Shown: one piece after another, positions 16,966 through 25,567 of the stretch
How the letters are laid out: every line of letters starts with the position of its first letter
Position numbering within the stretch: position 1 is the stretch's first letter
DNA from: Enterococcus sp. 5H
GTDB lineage: Bacteria; Bacillota; Bacilli; Lactobacillales; Enterococcaceae
Direction: 5' to 3'
Assembly: GCF_028128615.1 (NCBI RefSeq)
Contig: NZ_AMDP01000022.1
Span: forward strand, 180,406-244,405
Length of the DNA stretch: 64,000 bases
Position numbers and translations under genes: made by a program
Notes under the pieces: generated by a model
Told to the model about the DNA's origin: nothing
The model's input: the letters and a program-made list of their open reading frames with translations, nothing else
Databases searched by the model: none

Positions 16966-18728
16966 AAAACGCCCTTTCTTCTATTAGACGTTTAGGTAAA
17001 TATATTGATCCTTACAGAGGAACATTTATTCTAGTAATTATCTTTACTGTTTTAACCGTAGCATTCAACGCAGCAATGCCATACGTTTCAGGGCTACCGA
17101 CGACTGAGATCACTAAAAATATTGCTGCTGGTGAGGAATTAAATTTCCCATATATTATTAAGTGCTTAATTTGGATTTTGATTGTTGGATTAGGTTATTG
17201 TGTAGCCCAATTTTTATCAGGATTTTTAATGACGACTGTTGTTCAGCATTCTATGCGTGACTTACGTCGGGATATCGATGAAAAAATTAATCGCTTGCCA
17301 GTTTCTTATTTTGATAAAAATCAACAAGGAAATATTTTATCCAGAGTAACTAATGACGTGGATGCTGTAAGTAACGCGATGCAGCAAAGTTTTATCAATA
17401 TTGTTTCAGCTGTTTTGGGAATAGTAATGGCTGTGGCCATGATGTTTTATATTAATTGGCTGATGGCACTAATTTCACTTGTGATGATTCCACTATCTTT
17501 ATTTATTTCAAAAACAATTGTCGGAATCTCGCAAAAATACTTCCAAAATATGCAAAATGCTTTGGGTGATCTAAATGGCTACGTACAGGAAAACATGACT
17601 GGTTTCAGTGTATTAAAACTATATGGTCGTGAGAAAGAGACACTACAAGGTTTTAAAAACGTAAACCATAACTTGAATAACTTTGGTTTTAAAGCTTCGT
17701 TTATTTCAGGATTAATGTTGCCGTTAGTACAAATGACTGCATATGGTACGTATATCGGGATGGCTGTTTTAGGAAGTTATTACGTCATTACGGGTGTAAT
17801 CGTTGTCGGTCAGTTACAAGCCTTTATCCAATATATTTGGCAAGTTAGTCAGCCAATGGGGAATATCACGCAGTTGTCTGCTGCTTTGCAAAGTGCATCA
17901 GCTGCGACAAAACGGGTTTTTGAAATTTTAGACGAGCCAGAAGAAGAGTTAAATGAGCAAGATGTTCCATTACCTGAAACAGTTCATGGTTCAGTAGTAT
18001 TTGATAACGTTAGCTTTAGTTACGATCCTAAAAAACCGTTAATTAAAAACTTGAATTTTGAAGTTAAAGCAGGTCAGACTGTAGCGATTGTTGGTCCGAC
18101 TGGAGCTGGAAAGACAACGTTGATTAATTTATTGATGCGTTTTTATGACGTTAATGAAGGTGCAATTAAGATCGACGGAATTGATACGAAGAAAATGGAT
18201 CGAAGTGATGTTCGTTCAGTATTTGGTATGGTATTGCAAGATGCTTGGCTCTATGAAGGAACTATCGCAGATAATATTCGTTTTGGTAAGTTAGATGCGA
18301 CTGACTATGAAGTTGTAGATGCGGCTAAAACGGCAAATGTCGACCATTTTATTCGGACAATGCCGGATGGTTATGAGATGGAAATTAACTCTGAAGGTGA
18401 TAATGTTTCGCTTGGACAAAAACAATTGTTAACGATTGCCAGAGCAGTTATTTCCGATCCAAGAATTTTGATTTTAGATGAGGCAACTAGTTCAGTTGAT
18501 ACTCGTTTAGAAGCATTAATTCAAAAAGCGATGGATCGAGTGATGGAAGGGCGAACAAGCTTTGTGATTGCCCATCGTCTATCAACAATTCGTGAAGCAG
18601 ACTTGATTTTAGTTATGAACCAAGGTGAAATTATTGAAAAAGGTACGCATAACGAACTCTTGGATCAAGGCGGCTTTTATGAAAAACTATATAATAGCCA
18701 ATTTGCTGAGGATGGCGATTACGAATAA
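16962..18728 (+). CDS. efrB: Heterodimeric ABC multidrug exporter subunit, EfrB-type
   Basis: 588 residues with six membrane helices (about 20-330) and an ATPase domain. Walker A GPTGAGKT is at about 377. Walker B ILILDEATSSVD has the catalytic Glu at about 506. The signature is the deviant VSLGQKQ instead of SGGQQ. The non-standard signature pairs with the Asp-bearing Walker B of EfrA in one composite site, while the other site is fully active, exactly the asymmetry expected of the heterodimer. ATGA overlap with efrA means coupled translation. A terminator follows, so this is a two-gene operon. Enterococcal EfrAB effluxes dyes, fluoroquinolones and other compounds; specificity here is untested. 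Confidence 0.88.
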   Translation: MKNALSSIRRLGKYIDPYRGTFILVIIFTVLTVAFNAAMPYVSGLPTTEITKNIAAGEELNFPYIIKCLIWILIVGLGYCVAQFLSGFLMTTVVQHSMRDLRRDIDEKINRLPVSYFDKNQQGNILSRVTNDVDAVSNAMQQSFINIVSAVLGIVMAVAMMFYINWLMALISLVMIPLSLFISKTIVGISQKYFQNMQNALGDLNGYVQENMTGFSVLKLYGREKETLQGFKNVNHNLNNFGFKASFISGLMLPLVQMTAYGTYIGMAVLGSYYVITGVIVVGQLQAFIQYIWQVSQPMGNITQLSAALQSASAATKRVFEILDEPEEELNEQDVPLPETVHGSVVFDNVSFSYDPKKPLIKNLNFEVKAGQTVAIVGPTGAGKTTLINLLMRFYDVNEGAIKIDGIDTKKMDRSDVRSVFGMVLQDAWLYEGTIADNIRFGKLDATDYEVVDAAKTANVDHFIRTMPDGYEMEINSEGDNVSLGQKQLLTIARAVISDPRILILDEATSSVDTRLEALIQKAMDRVMEGRTSFVIAHRLSTIREADLILVMNQGEIIEKGTHNELLDQGGFYEKLYNSQFAEDGDYE

Positions 18729-18734
18729 TACCAA

Positions 18735-18775
18735 AAAAGAAGTAGGCTGATACTTGGCTTGCTTCTTTCTTTTGT
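18735..18775 (+). terminator. efrAB terminator
   Basis: A 12-bp stem with three G-U pairs (aagaagtaggct with ggcttgcttctt), loop of about 8 nt, followed by a T-rich tail. Confidence 0.75.
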
Positions 18776-18874
18776 ATTATTTTCAAATAATAAAATTTCC
18801 TATAGATCTGTGCGTATTATACAGGAGATTTTTGCTAATTTGATATACTAAGGGTATTAAAAGAGGTGAAGAAT

Positions 18875-19366
18875 TTGACAAAAGAATATTATATTGCAGC
18901 AAGTGCCGACGTATTTGGAAATGTAAAATTAGCCAAAGACACAAGTATTTGGTTTCAATCAGTTCTTAGAGGAGATAGCAATTCAATCACAATTAGTGCA
19001 GGGACGAACATCCAAGATGGTAGCGTTATCCATGTCGATCACGATGCACCAGTTTTTATTGGAGAAAATGTAACGGTTGGACATGCTTGTATGCTTCATG
19101 GCTGCACTATTGAGGATGGTGCCTTAATTGGTATGAGTTCGACTATCTTAAACCATGCAAAAATTGGCAAAAATAGTTTAATAGGAGCTGGTTCTCTTGT
19201 AACTGAAGGAACTGAAATTCCGCCAAATGTTTTAGCTTTTGGTCGCCCGGCACGCGTGATTCGTCCATTAACGAGAGAAGAAATTCGTAAAAATAAAGAA
19301 AATGCACAGCATTATGTTGAGTTATCTAAAGAATTTGCTGCAGGAAACTACCAAAAGCTAACCTAA
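18875..19366 (+). CDS. Gamma-carbonic-anhydrase-like left-handed beta-helix protein (YrdA/PaaY family)
   Basis: 163 residues built of hexapeptide repeats from about residue 10 to 125 (for example VFGNVKLAKDTSIWFQSVLRGD), followed by two C-terminal helices. The zinc-ligand histidines of gamma-class carbonic anhydrases are present in HVDHD and GHACMLHGC, so it can form a metal-binding trimer. The family covers carbonic anhydrase, thioesterase and unassigned enzymes; the substrate is unclear. Start chosen as TTG at 18875, 8 bases after AGAGG; a GTG at 18866 overlaps that ribosome site. TATACT at 18844-18849 is a likely -10. Confidence 0.85.
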   Translation: MTKEYYIAASADVFGNVKLAKDTSIWFQSVLRGDSNSITISAGTNIQDGSVIHVDHDAPVFIGENVTVGHACMLHGCTIEDGALIGMSSTILNHAKIGKNSLIGAGSLVTEGTEIPPNVLAFGRPARVIRPLTREEIRKNKENAQHYVELSKEFAAGNYQKLT

Positions 19367-19413
19367 GTTGAATTGTTTGTTTAAATGATTATGAAAGGAT
19401 GGCGAAGGAGAAA

Positions 19414-19764
19414 ATGTTCTTAAAAATAAGCGATGAAGCTCAAGTTAAATTGCTGCCTTTTCTTGAAAGTGATGCAGTAGTTATTTTAGATTTGGATGAT
19501 GGTGTCGGGAAGTATTCAAAAATGGGCGTATGTTCTCTAGATACTAGTTTTCGTTTGCTAATTCTGAATCGTTTGCAAGATCGCTCTGATTTTGATTTAA
19601 CATTGGATTCGACGATTGGTGAAATTTTTATTAAGGACTATTCCAAAAGATATTTAGATGAACAGATGATGCTGGAAATTGATCCGCGTTTACAGACGTT
19701 TAAACTTAAAAGTCCTAGTGGTGTTTTAGACGGAAATGTACCGTTGATTGATTTAAGAACATAG
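19414..19764 (+). CDS. HesB/IscA-fold protein (YqkB-like), iron-sulfur biogenesis family
   Basis: 116 residues if translation starts at the ATG at 19414 (AAGGAG only 3 bases upstream); an ATG at 19399 would add five residues but has no ribosome site. The fold is that of the Fe-S_biosyn domain, but only one cysteine (in GVCSLD) remains, rather than the three that bind clusters in true A-type carriers. It is therefore more likely a structural relative than an Fe-S scaffold. It follows the beta-helix gene by 47 bases and may share its transcript. A strong terminator follows. Confidence 0.72.
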   Translation: MFLKISDEAQVKLLPFLESDAVVILDLDDGVGKYSKMGVCSLDTSFRLLILNRLQDRSDFDLTLDSTIGEIFIKDYSKRYLDEQMMLEIDPRLQTFKLKSPSGVLDGNVPLIDLRT

Positions 19765-19773
19765 AAGTAGATT

Positions 19774-19821
19774 AAAAAAGATACGATCAGCTGCTTAAAT
19801 GGGCTGGATCGTATCTTTTTG
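19774..19821. terminator. Bidirectional terminator
   Basis: Stem aaaagatacgatc/gatcgtatctttt with a loop of about 18 nt and A/T flanks, between convergent genes. Confidence 0.9.
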
Positions 19822-19833
19822 TTTACCTCAGGA

Positions 19834-20454
19834 TTATTTTGGTCGTTGTAAATCAAATAATCCATCAATTTGTGCATAAGTCTGACCTGCTAAACGAGCA
19901 ATTGGTTTGAAGCGATCAGGTAAAATATATTCTTTTTGTTGGTCAATGAGTGTTTCAGCAAAATAGAAATCAGTTATTTCCAAGATAAATAAATCAGAGA
20001 TTGTTTCATCATTATGATTTTTGATAGGAACATATTGATGTAATCGACCTTCCATTCGGATACGAGCTGCTTTGATTCCAGGAACTTGGACTGACTTACT
20101 TGGCGTTGTTTCCAATTGATTTAATTCAATTTCACTTTGTTCACTTGGTAAAGTAGCAGCTGTTTGGTTCATAGCTTCAACAACGTGCTCATCTACTAGA
20201 TGAATGACCACTTCTTTTGTATCTAAAATATTTCGGGCAGTGTCTTTGATAGCACCATTTTGCCTTAGAATTGAAACTGTCACTAGTGGAATATCCGCAG
20301 CAGCAGCGTTAAAAAAGCTAAACGGAGCGGCATTAATAACAGTTTGATCTTTGTTAAATGTTGTAATCCAAGCAATTGGTCTTGGAATAATACTGCCGGA
20401 TAAAAATTTATACGCTTGTTTTTGTGAAAGATCTTTTGTCGCATAATGTCGCAT
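19834..20454 (-). CDS. Flavin reductase-like FMN-binding protein
   Basis: 206 residues of the flavin reductase / FMN-binding split-barrel family. The conserved core is at about residues 16-50 (LSGSIIPRPIAWITT, then NAAPFSFFNA), where FMN phosphate and ring contacts lie, followed by RNILDTKEVVIHLV. Such proteins reduce or bind flavin, often supplying an oxygenase or detoxifying quinones. It is 23 bases downstream of the ring-cleaving dioxygenase gene on the same strand, so the two probably form an operon. Its electron partner is not shown by the sequence. Confidence 0.87.
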   Translation of the reverse strand: MRHYATKDLSQKQAYKFLSGSIIPRPIAWITTFNKDQTVINAAPFSFFNAAAADIPLVTVSILRQNGAIKDTARNILDTKEVVIHLVDEHVVEAMNQTAATLPSEQSEIELNQLETTPSKSVQVPGIKAARIRMEGRLHQYVPIKNHNDETISDLFILEITDFYFAETLIDQQKEYILPDRFKPIARLAGQTYAQIDGLFDLQRPK

Positions 20455-20477
20455 AACAACTCTCCAATTCTTTTTGA

Positions 20478-21449
20478 CTAACGCGCTTTATTTGCATCAG
20501 AAGTGTCAAAAGGCCGCACAAATTCTTCTATTTCTTTACGTTTTGGCTCTAAAAATGGCGGTAATGCTAACTTTTCACCGGCTGCTTCATAAGTTTCGTC
20601 TTCCAAGAAACCAGGACCATCTGTTGCTAATTCAAATAAAATATGCGGAGCTGCTCTGAAATAATCAGATTTAAAATAAAAACGTTCAACAAAACCAGAA
20701 TTGGGGAAATGTAGCTGATTAATTTTTTCAATCCAAAAACGTAAAGCGTCTTGGTCTGCTACTCTAAGGGCTAAATGATGAACATTTCCAAAACCTTCTT
20801 GCGCATCAGGCAAATCATCTCGATGTTCAACAATGATGCTAGCTCCATTACCGCCCGCACCAACTTCAAATAAATGAAAACTTCCTTGTGCATCTACTAA
20901 ATGAAAACCTAAAACTTCAACTAAAACACGCTGCATATGTTCATAGTTTGCAACTGTTACAAACACTGGTCCTAACCCAGTTAAGGCATGTTCTGCTGGT
21001 ACATCCGTTTTTTTCCAAGGAGTTCCAGCTAAAACCCCATGATTATTTTCATCTGAAATTAATTGATATTGTTGATCGTCAAAGTCTTTAAACTCCAAAT
21101 ATTTTTTACCGAAACGTTCTTGAATTTCACCGTGATCAATATTATGTTCATTGAAACGATCCACCCAATAAGCTAAAGAAGCATCATTTTTTACCCGAAA
21201 AGACGTACGGGAAATTGTATTTGTACCTTTTGTTCCTTTAGGGATTCCGGGAAAATCAAAAAAGGTCATATCTGTTCCGGCAGATCCAAGATCGTCAGCG
21301 AAAAAAAGGTGATAGGTTTCAATATCGTCTTGGTTAACTGTTTTTTTTATTAAGCGCAAACCTAAAGTGTCAGTGAAAAAACGGTAAATTTTTTCTGCAC
21401 TTGATGTCATTGCTGTTACATGATGAATGCCGCGAATTTCTGTATCCAT
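20478..21449 (-). CDS. Ring-cleaving extradiol dioxygenase, glyoxalase/VOC fold (MhqO-like)
   Basis: 323 residues with two pairs of VOC modules. The metal-binding triad is visible: His in IHHVTAM (about residues 8-14), His in VHHLALRV (about 225), and Glu in LFELATDGPG (about 272-281). The family includes B. subtilis MhqO and MhqE, hydroquinone- or catechol-cleaving enzymes controlled by quinone-sensing regulators. The gene is followed by a flavin reductase and preceded by a perfect ACTTACT-aaa-AGTAAGT dyad (21491-21507). GGAGGG precedes the ATG. Role in quinone or electrophile detoxification is inferred; the natural substrate is not known. Confidence 0.87.
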   Translation of the reverse strand: MDTEIRGIHHVTAMTSSAEKIYRFFTDTLGLRLIKKTVNQDDIETYHLFFADDLGSAGTDMTFFDFPGIPKGTKGTNTISRTSFRVKNDASLAYWVDRFNEHNIDHGEIQERFGKKYLEFKDFDDQQYQLISDENNHGVLAGTPWKKTDVPAEHALTGLGPVFVTVANYEHMQRVLVEVLGFHLVDAQGSFHLFEVGAGGNGASIIVEHRDDLPDAQEGFGNVHHLALRVADQDALRFWIEKINQLHFPNSGFVERFYFKSDYFRAAPHILFELATDGPGFLEDETYEAAGEKLALPPFLEPKRKEIEEFVRPFDTSDANKAR

Positions 21450-21469
21450 AATTTGAACCCTCCAAATAT

Positions 21470-21507
21470 ATAATAGTTACTTAATAATTAACTTACTAAA
21501 AGTAAGT
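21470..21507 (-). promoter_or_regulatory. Dioxygenase promoter with DUF24/HxlR-type (YodB/CatR-like) operator
   Basis: A perfect 7-bp dyad with a 3-nt centre (21491-21497 / 21501-21507) contains TTACT-N3-AGTAA. It resembles, from memory, the boxes of the thiol-based regulators YodB/CatR. The minus-strand -10 TATTAT is the complement of 21470-21475, so the dyad overlaps the -35 region, a position expected for repression. Confidence 0.55.
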
Positions 21508-21617
21508 ATAAAGCTGATTCAATAATTTAGCAACTGTTTTGACTTTTCCTAACTATTGATAGATAGAATAAATAAGAGTAAGATAAGACTTATTAAGTTG
21601 GGAAAGAAGGGGAAACG

Positions 21618-22487
21618 ATGGAAGAGAAAAAAACGTTTCATGTGAATGGGTACATTGCTTTAGTGGTATTAGTTATTTTGATTATTATCGGAGGTTATAG
21701 TTTTTATTTTGGCGTAGTCGATGAAAGTTTTGTCATGATTACGATTAGCTTAATTTTATGGGTGGTCTCTGCTCTTTTCTTAAGTTCTTTAACTATTGTC
21801 AGTCCGAATCAGGCTAAAGCTATTTTATTTTTCGGTCAATATTTAGGCACAATCAAAGAAAATGGTTTATTTGTTACTACACCGTTGACACAAAAAATTA
21901 ATGTCTCATTGAAAGTTCGAAATTTTAATAGTTCGTTATTAAAGGTCAATGATTCAGATGGAAATCCGATAGAAATTTCGGCTGTTGTGGTATTTAAAGT
22001 TGTTGATACAGCGAAAGCGTTGTTTGACGTAGATCGTTATCAAGAATTTATAGAAATTCAAAGTGAAACTGCGATTCGTCATATTGCAACTCAATATCCT
22101 TATGATACATTTAATGATGATGACCTAACTTTACGTGGAAATACTAGTGAAGTATCTGAAGAATTAGCAAAAGAATTGCAAGACCGTCTATCCGTGGCTG
22201 GTGTTGAAATTATCGAAACACGTTTAAATCATTTGGCTTATGCTACTGAAATTGCTAGTGCAATGCTACAAAGACAGCAAGCTAAAGCAATTCTTTCAGC
22301 AAGACAAATTATCGTTGAAGGAGCTGTTTCAATGACCCAAATGGCTTTGGAACAAATTGAAGATGGTCAAGAAATCAATTTCACTGATGATCGAAAAGTG
22401 CAGCTAATCAACAATCTTTTAGTTTCAATTATTACTGACAAAGGAACACAGCCAGTAATTAATACTGGTGATATAAAAGAAAGATAG
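21618..22487 (+). CDS. SPFH/Band 7 domain membrane protein
   Basis: 289 residues. Two N-terminal membrane helices (about 11-31 and 39-60) precede an SPFH domain (about 65-230, with VSPNQAKAILFFGQYLGT and the conserved VVVFKVVDTAKALFDV segment) and a helical coiled C-terminus. It is of the stomatin/flotillin superfamily, which forms oligomeric membrane microdomain scaffolds and sometimes regulates proteases. The AKAIL...ARQIIVEGAV segment is typical of the subfamily found as a stand-alone gene in Firmicutes. It is monocistronic: AAGGGG precedes the ATG and a hairpin follows. Confidence 0.9.
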   Translation: MEEKKTFHVNGYIALVVLVILIIIGGYSFYFGVVDESFVMITISLILWVVSALFLSSLTIVSPNQAKAILFFGQYLGTIKENGLFVTTPLTQKINVSLKVRNFNSSLLKVNDSDGNPIEISAVVVFKVVDTAKALFDVDRYQEFIEIQSETAIRHIATQYPYDTFNDDDLTLRGNTSEVSEELAKELQDRLSVAGVEIIETRLNHLAYATEIASAMLQRQQAKAILSARQIIVEGAVSMTQMALEQIEDGQEINFTDDRKVQLINNLLVSIITDKGTQPVINTGDIKER

Positions 22488-22506
22488 TCTCATAGAAAAT
22501 TATTTT

Positions 22507-22552
22507 GAGGAGTAGAAACTTTCTAATTAAATTTCTACTCCGCTCTATTTTA
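22507..22552 (+). terminator. Hairpin after the SPFH gene
   Basis: Stem ggagtagaaa/tttctactcc with a 13-nt loop; the tail is only moderately T-rich. Confidence 0.6.
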
Positions 22553-22582
22553 TGCTAGAACAATAAAAAGGAGTGTGGAATA

Positions 22583-23230
22583 GTGGTGTTATATAAATCA
22601 ATACTATTTGACTTAGATGGTACGATCACAAATTCTGCTGAAGGGATTATTCAGGCGGTACTATTTGCGGTAAAACAACTTGGGCTAAAGACGCCAAATG
22701 AAGAACAATTATACTCTTTTATAGGCCCGCCGTTAGCGGACTCATTTGAAAAATTATATGGTTTAAATGATCAAGAAGTTGAAAAGGCTGTTGCCTATTA
22801 TCGTGAATATTATCAAAAAAAAGGGATCTTTGAGAGCCATGTATATAAAGGGATTCCAGAAGTTTTAGCATCTCTAAAAGAAAAGGGCTGTCAGTTATAT
22901 TTAGCAACCTCTAAACCAGAAATTTATGCTAAACAAATCTTGAATCATTTTAACCTAACCCATTATTTTAAAGGGATCTATGGAGCTAGCCTTGATGGAA
23001 AACGCTCGAAAAAAGGTGACGTAATTCAGTACGCTTTAAAAGAGGCAAATATACTTAACTTAAAAGAAACCATCATGATTGGTGATCGTAGCCATGATAT
23101 CCTAGGAGCAAAAGAAAATGATTTGGCTAGTATAGGAGTATTATATGGTTTTGGAAACCAATCTGAGCTGGAAATAGCAGGGGCGTCCTATATTGTGAGT
23201 ACACCGACAGAAATTATAAGCTTGCTTTAG
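22583..23230 (+). CDS. HAD-superfamily phosphatase, phosphoglycolate phosphatase-like
   Basis: 215 residues, HAD subfamily IA. Motif I FDLDGTITNSAEG is at about residues 9-21. Motif II is the ATS triad of LATSKPEIY at about 108-116, with the KPEIYA loop. Motif IV IGDRSHDILGAKEN is at about 166-179. The cap is of the PGP/Gph type and the protein may act on phosphoglycolate, pyrophosphate or nucleotides; this cannot be told apart. GTG start 9 bases after AAAGGAG; the second codon is also GTG and could serve. A single-gene unit with a strong terminator. Confidence 0.87.
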   Translation: MVLYKSILFDLDGTITNSAEGIIQAVLFAVKQLGLKTPNEEQLYSFIGPPLADSFEKLYGLNDQEVEKAVAYYREYYQKKGIFESHVYKGIPEVLASLKEKGCQLYLATSKPEIYAKQILNHFNLTHYFKGIYGASLDGKRSKKGDVIQYALKEANILNLKETIMIGDRSHDILGAKENDLASIGVLYGFGNQSELEIAGASYIVSTPTEIISLL

Positions 23231-23252
23231 TGCTTATATTGTTATGATGCAT

Positions 23253-23282
23253 GAAAAAAGACCAATTCGCTTGGTCTTTTTT
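23253..23282. terminator. Bidirectional terminator between the HAD and cupin genes
   Basis: A 12-bp stem aaaaaagaccaa/ttggtctttttt with a 5-nt loop. Confidence 0.92.
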
Positions 23283-23297
23283 ACATGAATTTAAGTT

Positions 23298-23801
23298 TTA
23301 TTTTGGTAATTGATCGTAAGCTAATTTGGTAATAATTTCTTGATGATCTGGATAAAGAGAAACCAATTCATTCTTAGTGAATAGCTCAAAGTCTGCAAAA
23401 TCAAAACCAGGTGAAACCATACAGCTAACCAAAGCAAATTGATCTAATTCATCAACAGTAGAACCAAAAATAACATTTTTAGGTACAACCGCTTGTAAAA
23501 CCTGTCCTTTTTCGAGTTGGTCACCTAAGTGAATTTTTTCATAGTGACCATCAGAATGCAGTAAATGAACGGTTAATGATGCTCCACCATGATAGTACCA
23601 GACTTCATCAGATTTTAGTCGATGAAAATGCGAAGGATTTCCATAAGTTAGCAAAAAATAAATACTAGAGTAATAGGGCCGAGTGATAGCAGGTGCTGTT
23701 TGAATGGACTGATCGGATCGCAAAACTTGTTTAAAATACCCACCTTCAGGATGTGGTTCCAATTTTAAGTGGTCAATCCAGTATTGTTTATTTTTTTCCA
23801 T
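23298..23801 (-). CDS. Cupin_5 (DUF985) family protein
   Basis: 167 residues of the DUF985 cupin family. The signature start LEPHPEGGYFKQVLRS is at about residues 14-29. The cupin metal site appears as HFHRLKSDEVWYYHGG (about 57-72), with two His and one Glu, and a later strand carries VSPGFDFADFEL. Family members are small metal-binding beta-barrels of unknown or epimerase-like activity. GGAGG precedes the start. No partner gene is apparent; it is a lone gene. Confidence 0.88.
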   Translation of the reverse strand: MEKNKQYWIDHLKLEPHPEGGYFKQVLRSDQSIQTAPAITRPYYSSIYFLLTYGNPSHFHRLKSDEVWYYHGGASLTVHLLHSDGHYEKIHLGDQLEKGQVLQAVVPKNVIFGSTVDELDQFALVSCMVSPGFDFADFELFTKNELVSLYPDHQEIITKLAYDQLPK

Positions 23802-23924
23802 GATGTTCCTCCCAAATTTTATTGTTGAAAAATAAGCAAGTGAATGTTTATCGTTATTGTACCGCTCACCAAGTAAAAGAAAAAGAGTGAACGATCCAAA
23901 AAAATTGCTATTTGATGAAAAAAA

Positions 23925-23995
23925 TGAGAAATTCTCAAATGTTTTAACAAAAACTGCATAAATTGAGAAAAGAAACCCCTTTCTTTAGGTATAAT
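23925..23995 (+). promoter_or_regulatory. nox control region with two dyads
   Basis: Dyad TGAGAA-a-TTCTCA (23925-23937) and dyad aaagaaa-cccc-tttcttt (about 23970-23987) precede the -10 TATAAT (23990-23995). Neither fits a Rex or PerR consensus. The usable -35 is unclear. Confidence 0.4.
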
Positions 23996-24027
23996 TAAGT
24001 TCACTAAATCACATGAAGGAGAATCTT

Positions 24028-25365
24028 ATGAACAAAACAAAAACAGTTATCGTTGGAGCTAATCATGCTGGAATCGCTGCTGCAAACACATTGTTGGATA
24101 CTTACCCTGATCAAGAAGTTGTAATGATCGATCGAAATACGAATCTTAGTTATTTAGGTTGTGGAACAGCACTATGGGTAGGTCGTCAGATTGAATCCTA
24201 TGAAAATTTATTTTATACGAATAAAGAAGCCTTTGAAGCAAAAGGTGCACAAATCTATATGGAAACTACAGTAGAGAAAATTGATTTCAATAAAAAGTCG
24301 GTTCACTGTAAGAAAAATAACGGTGAAGAATTCGTAGAAACCTATGATAAATTAATTTTAGCAACAGGTTCTGCTCCGATTAACCCAGATATTCCTGGCA
24401 GAGATTTAAAAAATGTTGAGTTTCTGAAATTATTCCAAGATGGACAAACGGTAGATGCTGCAATGGCAAAAGCTGAAATTAAAACAGTTGCCGTAATTGG
24501 TGCAGGTTATATTGGTGTTGAAATCGCTGAAGCAGCTAAGCGTCGGGGGAAAAATGTTTTACTTTTCGATGCAGCTGAAAGATGTTTGCCGAACTACTAT
24601 GATAAATGGTTTACGGATGATATGGACAAGGTTTTAGCGGAAAATGGTATTGAATTACATTATGGTGAGTTAGCGAAAGAGTACAAAGGAACGGATAAAG
24701 TAGAATCTATTGTTACAGATAAAGGAGAGTATGCAGTAGATTTAGTTATTAACGCAATTGGCTTTAGACCAAATAATCAATTAGGAAAAGACCATTTAAA
24801 ATTATTCACTAATGGTGCTTATTTAGTTGACTTACACCAACAAACTAGCGATCCCGATGTTTATGCAGTAGGTGATTGCTCAACTATTTATTCAAATGCA
24901 GTACAACAAACCACCTATATTGCTTTAGCAACAAATGCAGTACGTTCAGGAATCATTGCAGCCCACAATATTGGCGGTACCGTTTTAGAGTCAATTGGTG
25001 TACAAGGATCTAACGGTATCTCAATTTTTGGTTATCATATGGTCTCTACAGGATTGACTGTACAAGAGTCAGAAAAATTAGGTTTAAAAGTTAAGCATAC
25101 CGAATTCGAAGATCTACAAAAACCTGGATTTATGAAAGAAAATAATCAAGTGAAAATTAGAATCGTCTATGAAGAAGAGAGTCGTCGGATTGTAGGTGCT
25201 CAAATGGCATCTTATGAAGACGTATCAATGGGAATTCATATGTTTTCTCTAGCGATAGGTGAAAAAGTAACTATCGATAAATTAAAATTACTAGATATTT
25301 TCTTCTTACCACATTTCAATCAGCCGTATAATTACATTACAATGGCTGCACTTAGTGCTGAATAG
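24028..25365 (+). CDS. nox: NADH oxidase, water-forming (Nox)
   Basis: 445-residue flavoprotein of the peroxide reductase/CoA-disulfide reductase family. It reduces O2 to water with NADH, regenerating NAD+ and removing oxygen. The N-terminal FAD dinucleotide motif (IVGANHAGIAAAN, about 8-20) and the single redox-active cysteine Cys45 in SYLGCGTALWVG are present. The NAD motif VIGAGYIGVEIAE is at about 159-171, the FAD region YAVGDCS at about 287-293, and the C-terminal dimerisation domain is intact. The start is the ATG at 24028, six bases after AAGGAG. Nox and NADH peroxidase share this fold; the exact product (H2O or H2O2) is inferred from similarity to enterococcal Nox. Confidence 0.86.
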   Translation: MNKTKTVIVGANHAGIAAANTLLDTYPDQEVVMIDRNTNLSYLGCGTALWVGRQIESYENLFYTNKEAFEAKGAQIYMETTVEKIDFNKKSVHCKKNNGEEFVETYDKLILATGSAPINPDIPGRDLKNVEFLKLFQDGQTVDAAMAKAEIKTVAVIGAGYIGVEIAEAAKRRGKNVLLFDAAERCLPNYYDKWFTDDMDKVLAENGIELHYGELAKEYKGTDKVESIVTDKGEYAVDLVINAIGFRPNNQLGKDHLKLFTNGAYLVDLHQQTSDPDVYAVGDCSTIYSNAVQQTTYIALATNAVRSGIIAAHNIGGTVLESIGVQGSNGISIFGYHMVSTGLTVQESEKLGLKVKHTEFEDLQKPGFMKENNQVKIRIVYEEESRRIVGAQMASYEDVSMGIHMFSLAIGEKVTIDKLKLLDIFFLPHFNQPYNYITMAALSAE

Positions 25366-25408
25366 AGAGATCAGTATTGTAATATTACTAAAAAAAGAAT
25401 GTTTCGCT

Positions 25409-25441
25409 TTGAGACCATGGTTGATATCACGGTCTCTTTTT
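25409..25441 (+). terminator. nox terminator
   Basis: gagacc/ggtctc stem with a loop of about 14 nt and a T-run. Confidence 0.75.
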
Positions 25442-25567
25442 AAATTAAACGGCAAGAAGAATTCTTACAAGTTGGTGACTTTTCTCTAAAAAAGTTTAAA
25501 TTTAAAAAGCTTTCATGTATAATAGTTTAAGTTAAAGAAGATACATAGAAAGTAAGGAGGATTTGTT

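Noticed and set aside
23970..23987. Rex or PerR operator at nox
   Set aside because: The dyads do not contain TTGTGA-N6-TCACAA or TTATAAT-n-ATTATAA patterns.
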